Positions 1-10,348 of a DNA stretch of 64,000 nt are shown piece after piece (within the stretch, counting starts at the first letter, position 1; each line of letters opens with the position of its first letter). A program made the position numbers and the translations under genes. This DNA comes from Roseovarius pelagicus (GTDB lineage: Bacteria; Pseudomonadota; Alphaproteobacteria; Rhodobacterales; Rhodobacteraceae): assembly GCF_025639885.1 (NCBI RefSeq), contig NZ_CP106738.1:186001-250000 (forward strand), in the 5' to 3' direction. The notes under the pieces are model-generated. The model had not been told where the DNA came from. It did no database searches and saw nothing but the letters and a program-made list of their open reading frames with translations.

Positions 1-2
1 GT

Positions 3-839
3 GACGCGAGCCAGAAACAAGGCGCGCCGATCAGCCTGAATCTGGACCGGTTGCAGATATCAGACGGAATGGCGCTGACGAACTTCAGTGCGAAGCTCGA
101 CACATCGAACGGCACCGAAGGCACGTTTTCGGGGCGGGTCAATGGCGCGACCGCTATCACCGGGCGTGTTGTGCCGCAGGGCGGGCGCAGTGCGTTTCGC
201 ATCCGATCGGATAATGCCGGTGGGGTTCTGGATGCAGCAGGTTTGCTAAAGAAAGCGCGTGGTGGTGATCTGGAACTGATCCTGACACCGGCGTCGGCGG
301 CTGGTACGTATGATGGTCAGCTGGAGGCCGAGAACGTTTGGCTGACCGATGCGCCTGCACTGGCGGCGTTGTTGAGTTCGCTCAGCGTGGTGGGGCTGCT
401 AGAGCAGATGTCGGGCAATGGTATTCTGTTCAATCAGGTGGACGCGCGGTTCCAGTTGTCGCCTGATCGGCTTACCCTGCTGTCCAGTAGTGCGGTCGGT
501 GCATCGATGGGTATCTCGATGGACGGATATTACTTTATGGAAAACAACCAGATGGATATGCAGGGGGTTGTCTCGCCACTCTATCTGGTGAATCAGGTTG
601 GCGGCGTCTTCACCCGTCAGGGCGAAGGGCTGGTAGGTATGAACTACAAGCTGAAGGGACCGGCAACTGCGCCGCGGGTGCACGTCAATCCGCTCTCGAT
701 CTTGACGCCGGGCATGTTCCGAGAGATTTTGCGCCGCTCTCCGCCCACGGTGGCCCGTGAACAGACAGATGGTGTGTCCGGGACGCCCGAACCCGAACAG
801 CGTAGCGCACCACAATTGAACAACCGCCGCGACCGCTGA
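3..839 (+). CDS. AsmA-like / DUF3971 domain protein, C-terminal part (5' truncated by window edge)
   Basis: The open frame runs in from the left edge without a stop, so this is the C-terminal part of a longer protein. It resembles the AsmA-like C-terminal region of large envelope proteins: alternating short beta-type segments, and near the end the pattern [19 protein letters not shown] followed by a polar tail rich in P, R and E. Family members are anchored in the inner membrane by an N-terminal helix and span the periplasm, and are linked to lipid transport and outer-membrane homeostasis; the anchor lies outside the window. It ends 37 bp before queA on the same strand, so the two may be co-transcribed. 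Family assignment is from overall pattern rather than a catalytic motif. Confidence 0.65.
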   Translation, partial: DASQKQGAPISLNLDRLQISDGMALTNFSAKLDTSNGTEGTFSGRVNGATAITGRVVPQGGRSAFRIRSDNAGGVLDAAGLLKKARGGDLELILTPASAAGTYDGQLEAENVWLTDAPALAALLSSLSVVGLLEQMSGNGILFNQVDARFQLSPDRLTLLSSSAVGASMGISMDGYYFMENNQMDMQGVVSPLYLVNQVGGVFTRQGEGLVGMNYKLKGPATAPRVHVNPLSILTPGMFREILRRSPPTVAREQTDGVSGTPEPEQRSAPQLNNRRDR

Positions 840-876
840 GAACGATCAGACCGACCGCGCAAGGAATACTGCCTCT

Positions 877-1968
877 ATGAAGCTGAGTGATTTTGATTTC
901 GATCTGCCCGAAACGCTGATCGCGACGCGGCCTGCACGTCCGCGTAGTGCCGCGCGGTTGCTGATCGCTGAAGGTGACCAGATCACAGACGCAAATGTTT
1001 ATGATTTGCCGGATTGGTTGCGTCCGGGGGACCGGCTGGTTCTGAATGATACGCGGGTGATCCCCGCGCGCCTCAGCGGAATACGCCGCCGCAGCGGGGC
1101 TGCGGGCGAAACCGAGGCGAGGATCGAAGTAACGTTGCTGGAGCCGCAGGCCGAGGCTGGCGCTTGGCGAGCGATGATTAAACCGCTCAAGAAGCTGCGC
1201 GAGGGCGAGCAGGTGGTGTTTGGTGCCGGTTTGAGTGCGACGTTGCTGGCCAAGATTGATGGGCAGGGTGTTCTGCAATTCAATTTGTCCGGAGAGAACT
1301 TTGACGCCGCGCTGGCCGAGGCGGGGGCAATGCCGTTGCCGCCATACATTGCGGCCAAGCGTCCAGCGGATGCCCAAGACACCACCGATTACCAGACCGT
1401 TTGGGCCCGCCATGCAGGTGCGGTGGCGGCACCGACCGCATCGCTGCACTTTGATGCTGAACTGCTCGACGCGTTGCAGGCACGCGGAGTGACGATGAGC
1501 CATGTCACGCTGCATGTGGGCGCTGGTACATTTTTGCCGGTCAAGGTGGAGGACGTGACCACCCATAAGATGCATGCCGAATGGGGGGAAGTGACCGAAA
1601 CGGCAGCGACCGAGATTGCGGCGACGCGCGCGGCAGGTGGGCGGGTGATCCCGGTGGGCACCACTGCCCTGCGCCTGATCGAAAGCGCGGCGCGCGAAAG
1701 CGGTGAAATTGCGCCGTGGCAGGGAGAGACGGATATCTTTATCTACCCCGGTTTCACCTTTCAGGTGACCGATGCTCTTATGACCAATTTTCACCTGCCA
1801 AAGTCCACGCTGATGATGCTGGTCTCGGCATGGATGGGGCAGGAGAGGGTCGCGCGAATTTACGCCCATGCCGTGGCGCACCAATACCGGTTTTTCTCTT
1901 ATGGTGACGCTTCCCTGTTGATCCCGGATCAAATCGCTGCGACGGGAGCGCGCAAGCGACATGGCTGA
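877..1968 (+). CDS. queA: S-adenosylmethionine:tRNA ribosyltransferase-isomerase
   Basis: A 363-aa protein of the usual QueA length, starting [16 protein letters not shown] and containing the family signatures [25 protein letters not shown] and the C-terminal [16 protein letters not shown]. QueA transfers the ribosyl moiety of SAM to 7-aminomethyl-7-deazaguanine in the anticodon wobble position of tRNAs for Asp, Asn, His and Tyr, giving epoxyqueuosine in the cytoplasm. The gene follows the AsmA-like gene closely; the MFS transporter gene starts 68 bp downstream. No other queuosine gene is visible nearby, so the placement is not a pathway operon. Identification is secure. Confidence 0.97.
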   Translation: MKLSDFDFDLPETLIATRPARPRSAARLLIAEGDQITDANVYDLPDWLRPGDRLVLNDTRVIPARLSGIRRRSGAAGETEARIEVTLLEPQAEAGAWRAMIKPLKKLREGEQVVFGAGLSATLLAKIDGQGVLQFNLSGENFDAALAEAGAMPLPPYIAAKRPADAQDTTDYQTVWARHAGAVAAPTASLHFDAELLDALQARGVTMSHVTLHVGAGTFLPVKVEDVTTHKMHAEWGEVTETAATEIAATRAAGGRVIPVGTTALRLIESAARESGEIAPWQGETDIFIYPGFTFQVTDALMTNFHLPKSTLMMLVSAWMGQERVARIYAHAVAHQYRFFSYGDASLLIPDQIAATGARKRHG

Positions 1969-2036
1969 GTCGTGAAATAGGGTGACAGACCCCGCCACGA
2001 CCACTAGGCCGGGCAAAACAAAGTGGGAGAGCCGCG

Positions 2037-3299
2037 ATGATCAAGGTCCTGTCTAGTGCTTGGGCGCTGCTTTTGGGGATGATGCTGTTGCAGGTCGGCA
2101 ATGGTATGCAGGGCACCTTGTTGGGCGTGCGTGGGCAGATCGAGGGGTTTACCACGCTCGAAATATCGCTGGTGATGTCGGGTTATTTCGTCGGATTCCT
2201 GTTCGGCTCGCGTATGGCGCCCGAGATGATCCGTCGGGTCGGGCATGTGCGGGTATTTGCGGCGCTTGCATCGATGATCTCCGCGGTGATGATCCTGTAT
2301 CCCACTTGGGCCGATCCCTGGGCCTGGGGCGTGGGGCGGGTTTTGATCGGGTTCTGTTTCTCCGGCGTGTATGTGACAGCAGAAAGCTGGCTGAACAACG
2401 CGGCCAGTAACGAAAACAGGGGTAAGGCACTGTCGCTTTACATGATCGTGCAAATGATCGGGATCGTGTCGGCACAAGGGCTGATGGTCGTGGCCGATCC
2501 GGGCGGTTTCATCCTGTTCATCATCCCGTCGGTTCTGATCTCTCTGTCGTTTGCGCCCATTTTGCTCTCAATCAGCCCCGTGCCTGCATTTGACACGACC
2601 AAACCAATGACATTACGCCAGATCATGAAAACCTCGCCTCTGGGCTGTGTTGGTATGTTCTTGTTGGGGGGCATTTTCTCGGCGCAGTTTGGCATGGCGG
2701 CGGTTTACGGTGCCGAGGCCGGGCTGCGGGTTGGACAAATCTCGATGTTCGTGTCGGCCTTTTATATTGGGGCGCTGATCATTCAGTATCCACTGGGCTG
2801 GATGTCTGATCGGATGGATAGACGCATGTTGATCGGTGTCGCAGCCGCCCTGATGGGGGTTGGTGCAGTGGTCGGAATGTTCTTTGGCGGTTACTACCCG
2901 GCGCTGTTGGTATCGGCCTTCTTTGTCGGGGGGTTGTCCAACCCGCTGTATTCGCTGCTGATCGCGTACACGAACGACTTTCTGGAGCATGAAGATATGG
3001 CCGCCGCGTCGGGCGGTATGGTGTTCATCAATGGTCTGGGTGCTGTGGCTGGTCCGGTGATTACAGGTTGGATGATGGGCATGATCGGCCCCAAAGGATT
3101 CTTTGTCTTCATCGCGTTTCTCGGGTTTGCCATGGCGATTTATGCCGCCTACCGCATGACACAGCGTGCCGCACCCTCGGTGGACGAAACGGATCGGTAT
3201 GCACCAGTTACCGCGTCGTCCTCGCCTGTCGCGGTCACATGGGCGCAGGAATATGCGATCGATATTGCGCAAGAAGACGCCGAGGAACTGGAAACCTAG
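2037..3299 (+). CDS. MFS transporter (YcaD-like)
   Basis: A 420-aa very hydrophobic protein with about twelve predicted membrane spans and the two-lobe pattern of the major facilitator superfamily. The loop GSRMAPEMIRRVGHVRV after the second span and GWMSDRMDRRMLIG at the start of the second half are the conserved MFS loop motifs, and the latter matches the YcaD-type group. The last 50 residues form a hydrophilic acidic tail ending in EDAEELET. It sits in the inner membrane; the substrate cannot be read from sequence. A ggagag ribosome-binding site lies just before the ATG. Confidence 0.85.
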   Translation: MIKVLSSAWALLLGMMLLQVGNGMQGTLLGVRGQIEGFTTLEISLVMSGYFVGFLFGSRMAPEMIRRVGHVRVFAALASMISAVMILYPTWADPWAWGVGRVLIGFCFSGVYVTAESWLNNAASNENRGKALSLYMIVQMIGIVSAQGLMVVADPGGFILFIIPSVLISLSFAPILLSISPVPAFDTTKPMTLRQIMKTSPLGCVGMFLLGGIFSAQFGMAAVYGAEAGLRVGQISMFVSAFYIGALIIQYPLGWMSDRMDRRMLIGVAAALMGVGAVVGMFFGGYYPALLVSAFFVGGLSNPLYSLLIAYTNDFLEHEDMAAASGGMVFINGLGAVAGPVITGWMMGMIGPKGFFVFIAFLGFAMAIYAAYRMTQRAAPSVDETDRYAPVTASSSPVAVTWAQEYAIDIAQEDAEELET

Positions 3300-3417
3300 G
3301 CAATTGTGCTCGAATGTGACGGGTATGAAGCATTACGTTACTGTCAAAGCACGTGAAACTGTCATTAATCTGTCATGATAAGGCACGGAATGAGCGGGAC
3401 AAATAAGGAGTGGACCT

Positions 3418-4002
3418 GTGGTAACGCCTGACGATGTACTGAGTTTCTGGCTGGATGAGGTCGGACCCAAGGGCTGGTACGATGTTTCCGAAGAGTTGGA
3501 TGCAAAGATCAGCGACCGGTTTCAAGACGCTTGGCAGCGCGCACGGGAGGGGGCGAATGGTCTGTGGCTCACCTATCCGAATGGCACATTGGCCTATATC
3601 ATCCTGATGGACCAGTTTCCGCGTAACATGTTCCGCGGGTCGGGCGACTCTTTTGCAACCGACAAGCATTCCGTGGCTGCGGCCAAGGTTGCCATTCATC
3701 GCAAATGGGATCTGCGTGTGGCAGAACCCGCACGTCAATTTTTCTACCTGCCGCTGATGCATGCCGAGAACCTGTGCGATCAGGAACGCTGCATTCGCAT
3801 GATTTGCGAACGTATGCCCGAGAGTGGTGCAAGTAATCTGTTGCATGCGCGGGCGCATCGCGAGGTGATCCGCCAGTTTGGCCGCTTCCCCTATCGTAAC
3901 GAAGCGTTGGGTCGGGCCTGCACCCTGCCTGAGCGTGCCTATCTTGAGGCCGGAGGATACGCCAGCACGGTGCGCCGACTGCAGCAGAAAGACGCAGCCT
4001 GA
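3418..4002 (+). CDS. DUF924 family protein
   Basis: A 194-aa protein starting at a GTG codon, 9 bp after an aaggag ribosome-binding site. It carries the DUF924 signatures: an N-terminal VLSFWLDEVGPKGWY, the central YIILMDQFPRNMFRGSGDSFA, and HARAHREVIRQFGRFPYRNEALGR near the end. The family is alpha-helical, with a tetratricopeptide-like fold, and has no established biochemical role. It stands alone between the MFS transporter and the sulfotransferase, with about 120 bp on each side. The family call is firm and the function unknown. Confidence 0.88.
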   Translation: MVTPDDVLSFWLDEVGPKGWYDVSEELDAKISDRFQDAWQRAREGANGLWLTYPNGTLAYIILMDQFPRNMFRGSGDSFATDKHSVAAAKVAIHRKWDLRVAEPARQFFYLPLMHAENLCDQERCIRMICERMPESGASNLLHARAHREVIRQFGRFPYRNEALGRACTLPERAYLEAGGYASTVRRLQQKDAA

Positions 4003-4125
4003 CGGATCAGCCTTTGCTGGCCTCCGCGATCAAATCCTCAGACACCGGCGTATACGACAGGATGTCGTGGCGTATTGCTTTTGCGCGAGAAGCGCGCATA
4101 GTTGGCACTGATCGGGGGAATTCTA

Positions 4126-4764
4126 ATGACGCTACGCATTATCGGATCCGGTTTTGGCCGCACCGGCACCACGTCCATGAAAGAGGCTCTGACGCAACTT
4201 GGGTTCGGTCCGTGCCATCACATGTCCGAAGCTCTCAAGGATCCGCAGACACATATGCCGAAGTGGCGCGCGGTCTTTTCCGGCGAACAGGTGGACTGGG
4301 ATGAGGTCTTTGCCGGTTTCGAGGCTCAGGTCGATTGGCCCGGTGCCCATGTCTGGCCTCAGACCATGCGCGCCTTTCCAGAGGCAAAGGTGATCCACAC
4401 GGAACGGCCTTCCGACGGTTGGTGGGAGAGTTTCAATCAAACCATCGGAAAGTTCTTTCGCATGCTGGACGATCTCGACCTGCCGCCGGAGATTGCCGAA
4501 CTTTTTGCCGTCATGAAGGGCGGTATCATGCTGGACAATTTCGACGACTTTACGGATCGTGACAGCGCCATCGCCACTTATGAACGCAACAATGCACGGG
4601 TGCGCGAAGAGGTCCCGGCCGACCGGTTACTAGTCTTCGACGTACGTCAGGGTTGGGCGCCGCTCTGTGAATTTCTCGACGTGCCCGTGCCGCAAGAAGC
4701 ATTTCCCAACCGTTTTCCGAAGCGCGAATTCTGGGAGCTTCTGGGCGGAGAACCCGAAGGCTAA
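4126..4764 (+). CDS. sulfotransferase family protein (Sulfotransfer_4 type)
   Basis: I chose the ATG at 4126 (212 aa) over an upstream in-frame TTG because a gggggaa ribosome-binding site sits just before it and the protein then starts directly at the first strand, MTLRIIGSGFGRTGTTSM. That is the 5' phosphosulfate-binding P-loop of PAPS-dependent sulfotransferases, followed by KEALTQLGFGPCHHM. A second conserved region is AFPEAKVIHTERPSDGWWESF, the 3'-phosphate-binding type segment. The enzyme would transfer sulfate from PAPS to an unknown acceptor in the cytoplasm. No PAPS-synthesis genes are nearby. Related alphaproteobacterial proteins are often annotated simply as sulfotransferase family. 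Confidence 0.8.
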   Translation: MTLRIIGSGFGRTGTTSMKEALTQLGFGPCHHMSEALKDPQTHMPKWRAVFSGEQVDWDEVFAGFEAQVDWPGAHVWPQTMRAFPEAKVIHTERPSDGWWESFNQTIGKFFRMLDDLDLPPEIAELFAVMKGGIMLDNFDDFTDRDSAIATYERNNARVREEVPADRLLVFDVRQGWAPLCEFLDVPVPQEAFPNRFPKREFWELLGGEPEG

Positions 4765-4955
4765 GGTCTTCGCTCGGTTTTTCTTGCTCGGAGAAAGCGG
4801 AAAAGGCCCACGCATCGTCGCTGCCGTGGCATTTTGCATCCGCTCTAGAACTGAGATTGGACGCAAATGCTTTAGCTGGGCCTTCGAACCAAACGGCGTT
4901 GTGCGCCATTTCAGGATAGTTTAATATCAAACTAAATCCGGACAAGGAGGCGCAG

Positions 4956-6350
4956 ATGGCCCCGAAGACCTATGATATGATCGTGATTGGCGCAGGCCCG
5001 GGGGGCTATGTGGCTGCCATAAGGGGGGCGCAGTTGGGGCTGAACGTATGTGTGGTCGAGCGAGAGCACATGGGCGGTATCTGCCTGAACTGGGGCTGTA
5101 TCCCGACCAAGGCGATGCTGCGGTCGTCTGAGGTGTTCCACTTGATGCACCGGGCCAAGGAATTCGGGCTGAGTGCCGAGGGGATCAGCTATGATCTTGA
5201 TGCAGTGGTAAAGCGCAGCCGCGCCGTAGCCAAACAACTGAACAGCGGTGTAGGCCACCTACTGAAGAAAAATAAAGTTACAACGATCATGGGGGTCGCC
5301 ACACTGCCCGCCAATGGTCGTGTATCGGTCAAGACCGACAATGGCACCGAAGAACTGAGTGCCAAGCATATCGTACTGGCCACCGGGGCGCGCGCGCGTG
5401 AACTACCGGGACTGGAGGCCGACGGTGATCGCGTCTGGACCTACAAGCATGCGCTGGTTCCGCCGCATATGCCAAAGAAGCTGCTGGTGATCGGTTCGGG
5501 TGCAATCGGGATAGAGTTTGCAAGTTTTTACAACACGCTGGGATGCGAGACGACCGTGGTCGAGGTGATGGACCGTATCCTGCCCGTCGAGGATGCCGAG
5601 ATCAGCGGCATGGCGAAGAAGGCCTTCAAGAAGCAAGGCATGACTATTTTGGAGAAGGCGGGCGTCAAGCAGCTAGACCGGGGCAAGGACACTGTGACCG
5701 CGCATATCGAACAAGGCGGCAAGGTCGAAAAGCAGGACTTTGATACGGTGATTTCCGCGGTTGGCATTGTCGGCAACACCGAGGGCCTAGGGCTGGACGC
5801 GTTGGGCGTCACCGTCGACCGAACTCATGTGGTGACGGATGCATACTGTCGTACTGAGGTCGAGGGCATATATGCCATCGGCGATATCGCAGGTGCGCCA
5901 TGGCTGGCGCACAAGGCCAGCCACGAGGGTGTGATGGTGGCCGAGCTGATCGCCGGTGGACATCCGCATCCGGTCAAGCCAGAGAGCATCGCAGGCTGTA
6001 CTTACTGCCATCCCCAGATTGCATCCGTGGGCCTGACCGAAGCCAAGGCCAAGGACGCGGGCCATGAAGTGCGCGTTGGTCGTTTCCCCTTCATCGGCAA
6101 TGGCAAAGCCATCGCATTGGGAGAACCGGAGGGCATGGTCAAGACCGTGTTCGATGCCAAAACCGGAGAGCTGCTGGGCGCACATATGATTGGGGCTGAA
6201 GTGACAGAGCTGATTCAGGGGTACGTGGTCGGTCGCCAATTGGAGACGACCGAAGAAGACCTGATAAACACTGTTTTCCCGCATCCCACGCTGAGCGAGA
6301 TGATGCATGAAAGCGTGCTGGACGCCTATGACCGGGTGATCCACATCTAG
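4956..6350 (+). CDS. lpdA: dihydrolipoamide dehydrogenase (E3), stand-alone
   Basis: A 464-aa flavoprotein with the ordered features of E3: FAD-binding VIGAGPGGYVAA, redox disulfide GGICLNWGCIPTKAML (residues about 40-55), a NAD-binding LLVIGSGAIGIEFASF near 170-190, the second FAD motif IYAIGDIAGAPWLAHKASHEG, and the C-terminal HPHPTLS-type interface motif (here FPHPTLSEMMHESVLDAYDRVIHI). It reoxidises lipoyl groups of 2-oxoacid dehydrogenase complexes and the glycine cleavage system with NAD+. Unlike the E3 of the PDH operon at 39276 it lacks an N-terminal lipoyl domain. No E1 or E2 gene is adjacent. It is the intact E3 of this window, so it could cover for the broken copy. A strong aaggaggcg site precedes the ATG. 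Confidence 0.93.
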   Translation: MAPKTYDMIVIGAGPGGYVAAIRGAQLGLNVCVVEREHMGGICLNWGCIPTKAMLRSSEVFHLMHRAKEFGLSAEGISYDLDAVVKRSRAVAKQLNSGVGHLLKKNKVTTIMGVATLPANGRVSVKTDNGTEELSAKHIVLATGARARELPGLEADGDRVWTYKHALVPPHMPKKLLVIGSGAIGIEFASFYNTLGCETTVVEVMDRILPVEDAEISGMAKKAFKKQGMTILEKAGVKQLDRGKDTVTAHIEQGGKVEKQDFDTVISAVGIVGNTEGLGLDALGVTVDRTHVVTDAYCRTEVEGIYAIGDIAGAPWLAHKASHEGVMVAELIAGGHPHPVKPESIAGCTYCHPQIASVGLTEAKAKDAGHEVRVGRFPFIGNGKAIALGEPEGMVKTVFDAKTGELLGAHMIGAEVTELIQGYVVGRQLETTEEDLINTVFPHPTLSEMMHESVLDAYDRVIHI

Positions 6351-6553
6351 GTTGTGATCGGCGGCGGTGTTACCTCCGTGTCTCACACCCGACGCTATCG
6401 TTGTTTCTTTCCATACCGTAAATGGCGCAACCGAGGGCATCGATTGTCGCGCTAAGCGACGTTTGGCTCGATTCCATAAGACTGCAATATTTGCCCGAAT
6501 CTTTGGATTGTGTATGCTGTGAGGCAGAAAATACCCTTGCACGGGAGCTTTCG

Positions 6554-7162
6554 ATGTTTCGACGACTCGCTTTTGCATGTATTTTGTTGCCGTTTTTCGC
6601 GGCGGGCGGTGCCCTCGCGCAATCGACCTCGCAGGATTGGAATGGCCCTTATGTAGGCCTGCATCTCGGCGGTGCTTACGCCGGATTTACCAACCGGGTG
6701 CCGACTATGCCGGGACCAACGCAGGATGCCGGGACGTTTCTGGGCGGGGTGCAGTTGGGGTATAACTGGCAACAAGGTAACACTGTATTTGGTGCCGAGG
6801 TCGATTACTCTTTGATGGAGTTGCGTGGAAGTTCACCCGGTGGAAGTTTCGAAGAGAACAGTATGGGATCATTGCGTTTTCGTGCTGGGCAGGTTCTGGG
6901 TGAGACGCTGTTTTTCGGCTCTCTTGGCGTTGCGTGGACCGAGAAGAAGACCTCTCTGACCGGCCTTGGGTCGACCACGGATTATGAGCCGGGTTTGATG
7001 ATCGGGGGCGGCGCCGAACGTTGGCTGGGTGAGAACCTGACTGGGCGGATCGAGGCATATTACGTTGACGTCCCCAAGTCGCGGCAGAATGTCGGCGGGG
7101 TTACGACCTCGGGTGGTTCGCAGAACGGCGTGTTTCGAGCCGGTCTGAACCTGCATTTCTGA
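6554..7162 (+). CDS. outer-membrane beta-barrel (porin-like, OmpA/Opa-type) protein
   Basis: The open frame extends further upstream, but the ATG at 6554 gives a clear Sec signal peptide, MFRRLAFACILLPFFAAGGALAQ, with an A-L-A cleavage site, and a 202-aa precursor. The mature part starts DWNGPYVGLHLGGAYAGF, the usual opening of small eight-stranded outer-membrane barrels, has repeated amphipathic G-rich strands, and ends RAGLNLHF with the terminal phenylalanine recognised by the BAM machinery. Similar rhizobial and roseobacter proteins are immunogenic surface proteins with no known catalytic role. It is followed 39 bp later by a 26-codon lipoprotein-like reading frame. Confidence 0.82.
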   Translation: MFRRLAFACILLPFFAAGGALAQSTSQDWNGPYVGLHLGGAYAGFTNRVPTMPGPTQDAGTFLGGVQLGYNWQQGNTVFGAEVDYSLMELRGSSPGGSFEENSMGSLRFRAGQVLGETLFFGSLGVAWTEKKTSLTGLGSTTDYEPGLMIGGGAERWLGENLTGRIEAYYVDVPKSRQNVGGVTTSGGSQNGVFRAGLNLHF

Positions 7163-7201
7163 GATACGCCGCCGGGGCGTGTCCAAAAAGGAGAAGAAAC
7201 C

Positions 7202-7282
7202 ATGAGACTGAAGCACATTTGGTTTGCGTTGGCGGCATTCATGGCCCTTTCGGCGGGGAGTTGTGGCGGCAATTTTTTCTGA
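7202..7282 (+). CDS. 26-aa signal-peptide/lipoprotein-like peptide
   Basis: A very short reading frame with a strong ribosome-binding site (aaaaaggagaagaaacc directly before the ATG). It encodes a basic start MRLKH, a hydrophobic stretch of about 14 residues and then AGSCGGNFF before the TGA. The cysteine after A-G-S is a near-lipobox, so the product may be a tiny lipoprotein of the entericidin kind, with only a handful of residues after the lipidated cysteine. Its role is unknown. It follows the beta-barrel gene by 39 bp and is likely co-transcribed with it. Length makes chance possible, but the ribosome-binding site and the hydrophobic pattern argue for translation. Confidence 0.55.
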   Translation: MRLKHIWFALAAFMALSAGSCGGNFF

Positions 7283-7381
7283 TCAATGGCCGCTCTGGCT
7301 GTGGCACACCGTTTTGCGGTAACTAGCCGACGACCAGTTACTGAATACCCAGCGCGCGCAAATTGTCACCAGACTGCGCAG

Positions 7382-7396
7382 GTTCACACTTTGTTC
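7382..7396 (+). promoter_or_regulatory. LexA (SOS) box of uvrA
   Basis: The site reads GTTC-ACACTTT-GTTC, a perfect match to the alphaproteobacterial direct-repeat LexA operator GTTC-N7-GTTC. It lies 67 bp before the uvrA ATG, where it would cover the promoter. This predicts repression by LexA and induction of uvrA upon DNA damage. Confidence 0.88.
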
Positions 7397-7462
7397 ACAC
7401 TTTCCCCTTGGAAGATTCACAGCACTCACCTATCTGTTGGACTCTGACTGCCGGGGGGCCAC

Positions 7463-10348
7463 ATGGCTGAGTTGAAGAACATTGAGGTGCGCGGCGCGCG
7501 CGAGCATAATCTGAAGAATATCGACGTGGATATTCCGCGCGACCAGCTTGTGGTCATTACGGGCCTAAGCGGGTCGGGTAAATCTTCGCTTGCGTTCGAT
7601 ACGATCTATGCCGAAGGGCAGCGCCGCTATGTGGAATCGCTGTCGGCATATGCGCGGCAGTTTCTGGACATGATGCAAAAGCCGGACGTAGACCACATCA
7701 GTGGCCTCAGCCCCGCGATCAGCATCGAGCAAAAGACCACCAGTAAAAACCCCCGTTCGACCGTCGGCACTGTGACCGAGATATACGACTACATGCGTCT
7801 GCTCTATGCGCGCGCAGGTACACCCTATAGCCCCGCCACCGGCAAACCGATCGAGGCGCAGCAGGTGCAGGACATGGTCGACCGCATCATGGGAATGGAA
7901 GAGGGCACACGCGCCTATCTGCTGGCGCCGATTGTGCGGGATCGCAAAGGCGAGTACCGCAAGGAATTCTTGGAGCTACGCAAGACCGGTTTTCAACGGG
8001 TCAAGGTGGATGGCGCGTTCTACGAGTTGGATGATCCGCCAACGCTGGATAAGAAGTTCCGCCACGATATTGACGTGGTCGTGGACCGGATCGTTGTGCG
8101 CGAGGGTTTGGAGACGCGGCTGGCGGATAGTCTGCGCACCGCGTTGGATCTGGCCGATGGCATCGCCATTCTGGAAACCGCACCGACGGACGCTGATCCT
8201 GAGCGCATTACGTTCTCCGAGAAATTCGCCTGTCCTGTCAGCGGCTTTACCATTCCCGAGATTGAGCCACGGCTGTTCTCCTTCAACGCACCATTCGGGG
8301 CGTGCCCGGTTTGCGACGGGTTGGGGATGGAGTTGTTCTTTGATGAGCGGTTGGTCGTGCCGGACCAAAACCTGAAAATTTACGATGGCGCGTTGGCACC
8401 GTGGCGCAAGGGCAAGAGCCCGTATTTTCTGCAAACCATCGAAGCGATCGCCAAGCATTACGAGTTCGACCAGAATACCCGGTGGAAAGATCTGGATGCT
8501 CATGTGCAGCAGGTGTTTTTACATGGGTCGGGTGATGAGGAGATCCCATTTCGCTACGACGAGGGCGGCCGCGTTTATCAGGTCACGCGTGTGTTCGAGG
8601 GTGTAATCCCGAACATGGAGCGACGCTATCGCGAGACAGATAGCAATTGGGTACGCGAGGAGTTTGAACGCTACCAGAACAATCGTCCTTGCGGTGCCTG
8701 CGCGGGCTACCGTCTGCGCGAAGAGGCTTTGGCTGTTAAGATCGGCTCTGCCAGTGGTGGGCAGAACCAGCTGCTGCATGTTGGGCAGGTGGTCCAGATG
8801 TCCATCCGCGAGGCGCTGGCATGGGTCGAAGAGGTCCCGAACCATCTAAGCAAGCAGAAGAACGAAATCGCCCGTGCGATCCTGAAGGAAATCCGTGAGC
8901 GACTTGGATTCCTGAACAATGTGGGCCTCGAATACCTGACGCTGAGCCGCAATGCCGGCACGTTGTCCGGAGGTGAAAGCCAACGCATCCGGTTGGCATC
9001 GCAGATCGGTTCAGGGCTGACCGGGGTACTCTACGTGTTGGATGAGCCGAGCATCGGACTTCACCAGCGCGACAATGACAGGCTGTTGGGCACACTCAAG
9101 AACCTGCGCGATCAGGGTAACACGGTGATCGTGGTAGAGCATGACGAAGAAGCGATCCGCGAGGCAGACTACGTCTTTGATATTGGTCCCGGTGCCGGGG
9201 TGCATGGCGGACAGGTCGTCAGCCATGGCGTGCCATCTGTGGTAGCTGCGGATGCGAATTCGATCACCGGGCAATACCTGTCAGGAACCAGAGAGATTTC
9301 GATCCCCGCAGTGCGACGTAAGGGGAATGGCAAAAAATTGAAGGTTGTCAAAGCGTCAGGCAACAACCTTAAAGAAGTTACAGCCGAATTCCCGCTGGGG
9401 AAATTCGTCTGTGTTACCGGCGTGTCGGGCGGTGGCAAGTCGACGCTGACCATCGAGACGCTATTCAAAACTGCCTCGATGCGGCTGAACGGTGCGCGTC
9501 AGACACCAGCCCCCTGTGAGACAATCAAGGGGCTGGAGCATCTGGACAAGGTGATCGACATTGATCAGCGTCCGATCGGCCGCACACCTCGTTCGAACCC
9601 CGCGACCTATACCGGCGCGTTCACACCGATCCGCGATTGGTTCGCGGGATTGCCCGAATCTAAGGCGCGCGGCTACAAGCCGGGTCGGTTCAGTTTCAAC
9701 GTCAAGGGCGGGCGTTGCGAAGCGTGTCAGGGAGATGGGCTAATCAAGATTGAGATGCATTTTCTCCCAGATGTCTATGTCACCTGCGAGACGTGCCAAG
9801 GCGCGCGGTATAATCGCGAAACTTTGGAAATAAAGTTTAAAGGCAAGAGCATAGCCGATGTTCTTGATATGACGGTCGAGGACGCGCAGACCTTTTTTCA
9901 GGCGGTGCCGAGTATCCGCGAGAAGATGGACGCGCTGGTACGTGTCGGCCTTGGCTATATTAAGGTGGGTCAGCAGGCCACGACGCTGTCAGGTGGCGAA
10001 GCGCAACGCGTGAAACTGAGCAAGGAGCTCGCGAAACGGTCGACCGGACGTACGCTCTATATTCTGGATGAGCCCACGACGGGGCTGCATTTCGAAGATG
10101 TAAAGAAGCTGCTCGAGGTGCTGCATGAGTTGGTCGAGGGCGGTAACACGGTGATCGTGATCGAGCATAACCTTGATGTGATCAAGACCGCTGACTGGAT
10201 CATCGACATCGGCCCCGAAGGCGGAGATGGCGGAGGAGAGATCGTTGCCGTAGGCACCCCGGAAAAGATCACTGACGAGGTGCGCAGCCACACGGGGCGC
10301 TATCTTAAACCGATGCTTGTGCCGAAAAACAAGGTCGCGGCGGAATGA
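7463..10348 (+). CDS. uvrA: excinuclease ABC subunit A
   Basis: A 961-aa protein of full UvrA length with two ABC ATPase halves. The first Walker A is [14 protein letters not shown] (about residue 32), the first signature [16 protein letters not shown]; the second Walker A is [14 protein letters not shown], followed by [16 protein letters not shown]. Two CxxC zinc modules are visible: CPVCDGLG with CGACAGYR in the first half and CEACQGDG with [14 protein letters not shown] in the second. UvrA dimers find bulky DNA lesions and load UvrB in nucleotide excision repair. A LexA box stands upstream, so it belongs to the SOS regulon here. An ATG overlaps the TGA, but I do not regard the frame that follows as a gene. 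Confidence 0.98.
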   Translation: MAELKNIEVRGAREHNLKNIDVDIPRDQLVVITGLSGSGKSSLAFDTIYAEGQRRYVESLSAYARQFLDMMQKPDVDHISGLSPAISIEQKTTSKNPRSTVGTVTEIYDYMRLLYARAGTPYSPATGKPIEAQQVQDMVDRIMGMEEGTRAYLLAPIVRDRKGEYRKEFLELRKTGFQRVKVDGAFYELDDPPTLDKKFRHDIDVVVDRIVVREGLETRLADSLRTALDLADGIAILETAPTDADPERITFSEKFACPVSGFTIPEIEPRLFSFNAPFGACPVCDGLGMELFFDERLVVPDQNLKIYDGALAPWRKGKSPYFLQTIEAIAKHYEFDQNTRWKDLDAHVQQVFLHGSGDEEIPFRYDEGGRVYQVTRVFEGVIPNMERRYRETDSNWVREEFERYQNNRPCGACAGYRLREEALAVKIGSASGGQNQLLHVGQVVQMSIREALAWVEEVPNHLSKQKNEIARAILKEIRERLGFLNNVGLEYLTLSRNAGTLSGGESQRIRLASQIGSGLTGVLYVLDEPSIGLHQRDNDRLLGTLKNLRDQGNTVIVVEHDEEAIREADYVFDIGPGAGVHGGQVVSHGVPSVVAADANSITGQYLSGTREISIPAVRRKGNGKKLKVVKASGNNLKEVTAEFPLGKFVCVTGVSGGGKSTLTIETLFKTASMRLNGARQTPAPCETIKGLEHLDKVIDIDQRPIGRTPRSNPATYTGAFTPIRDWFAGLPESKARGYKPGRFSFNVKGGRCEACQGDGLIKIEMHFLPDVYVTCETCQGARYNRETLEIKFKGKSIADVLDMTVEDAQTFFQAVPSIREKMDALVRVGLGYIKVGQQATTLSGGEAQRVKLSKELAKRSTGRTLYILDEPTTGLHFEDVKKLLEVLHELVEGGNTVIVIEHNLDVIKTADWIIDIGPEGGDGGGEIVAVGTPEKITDEVRSHTGRYLKPMLVPKNKVAAE

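Noticed and set aside
685..2016. 443-codon minus-strand frame antisense to queA
   Set aside because: Fully explained by queA and the AsmA-like gene on the + strand; composition is His/Arg-rich and without motif.
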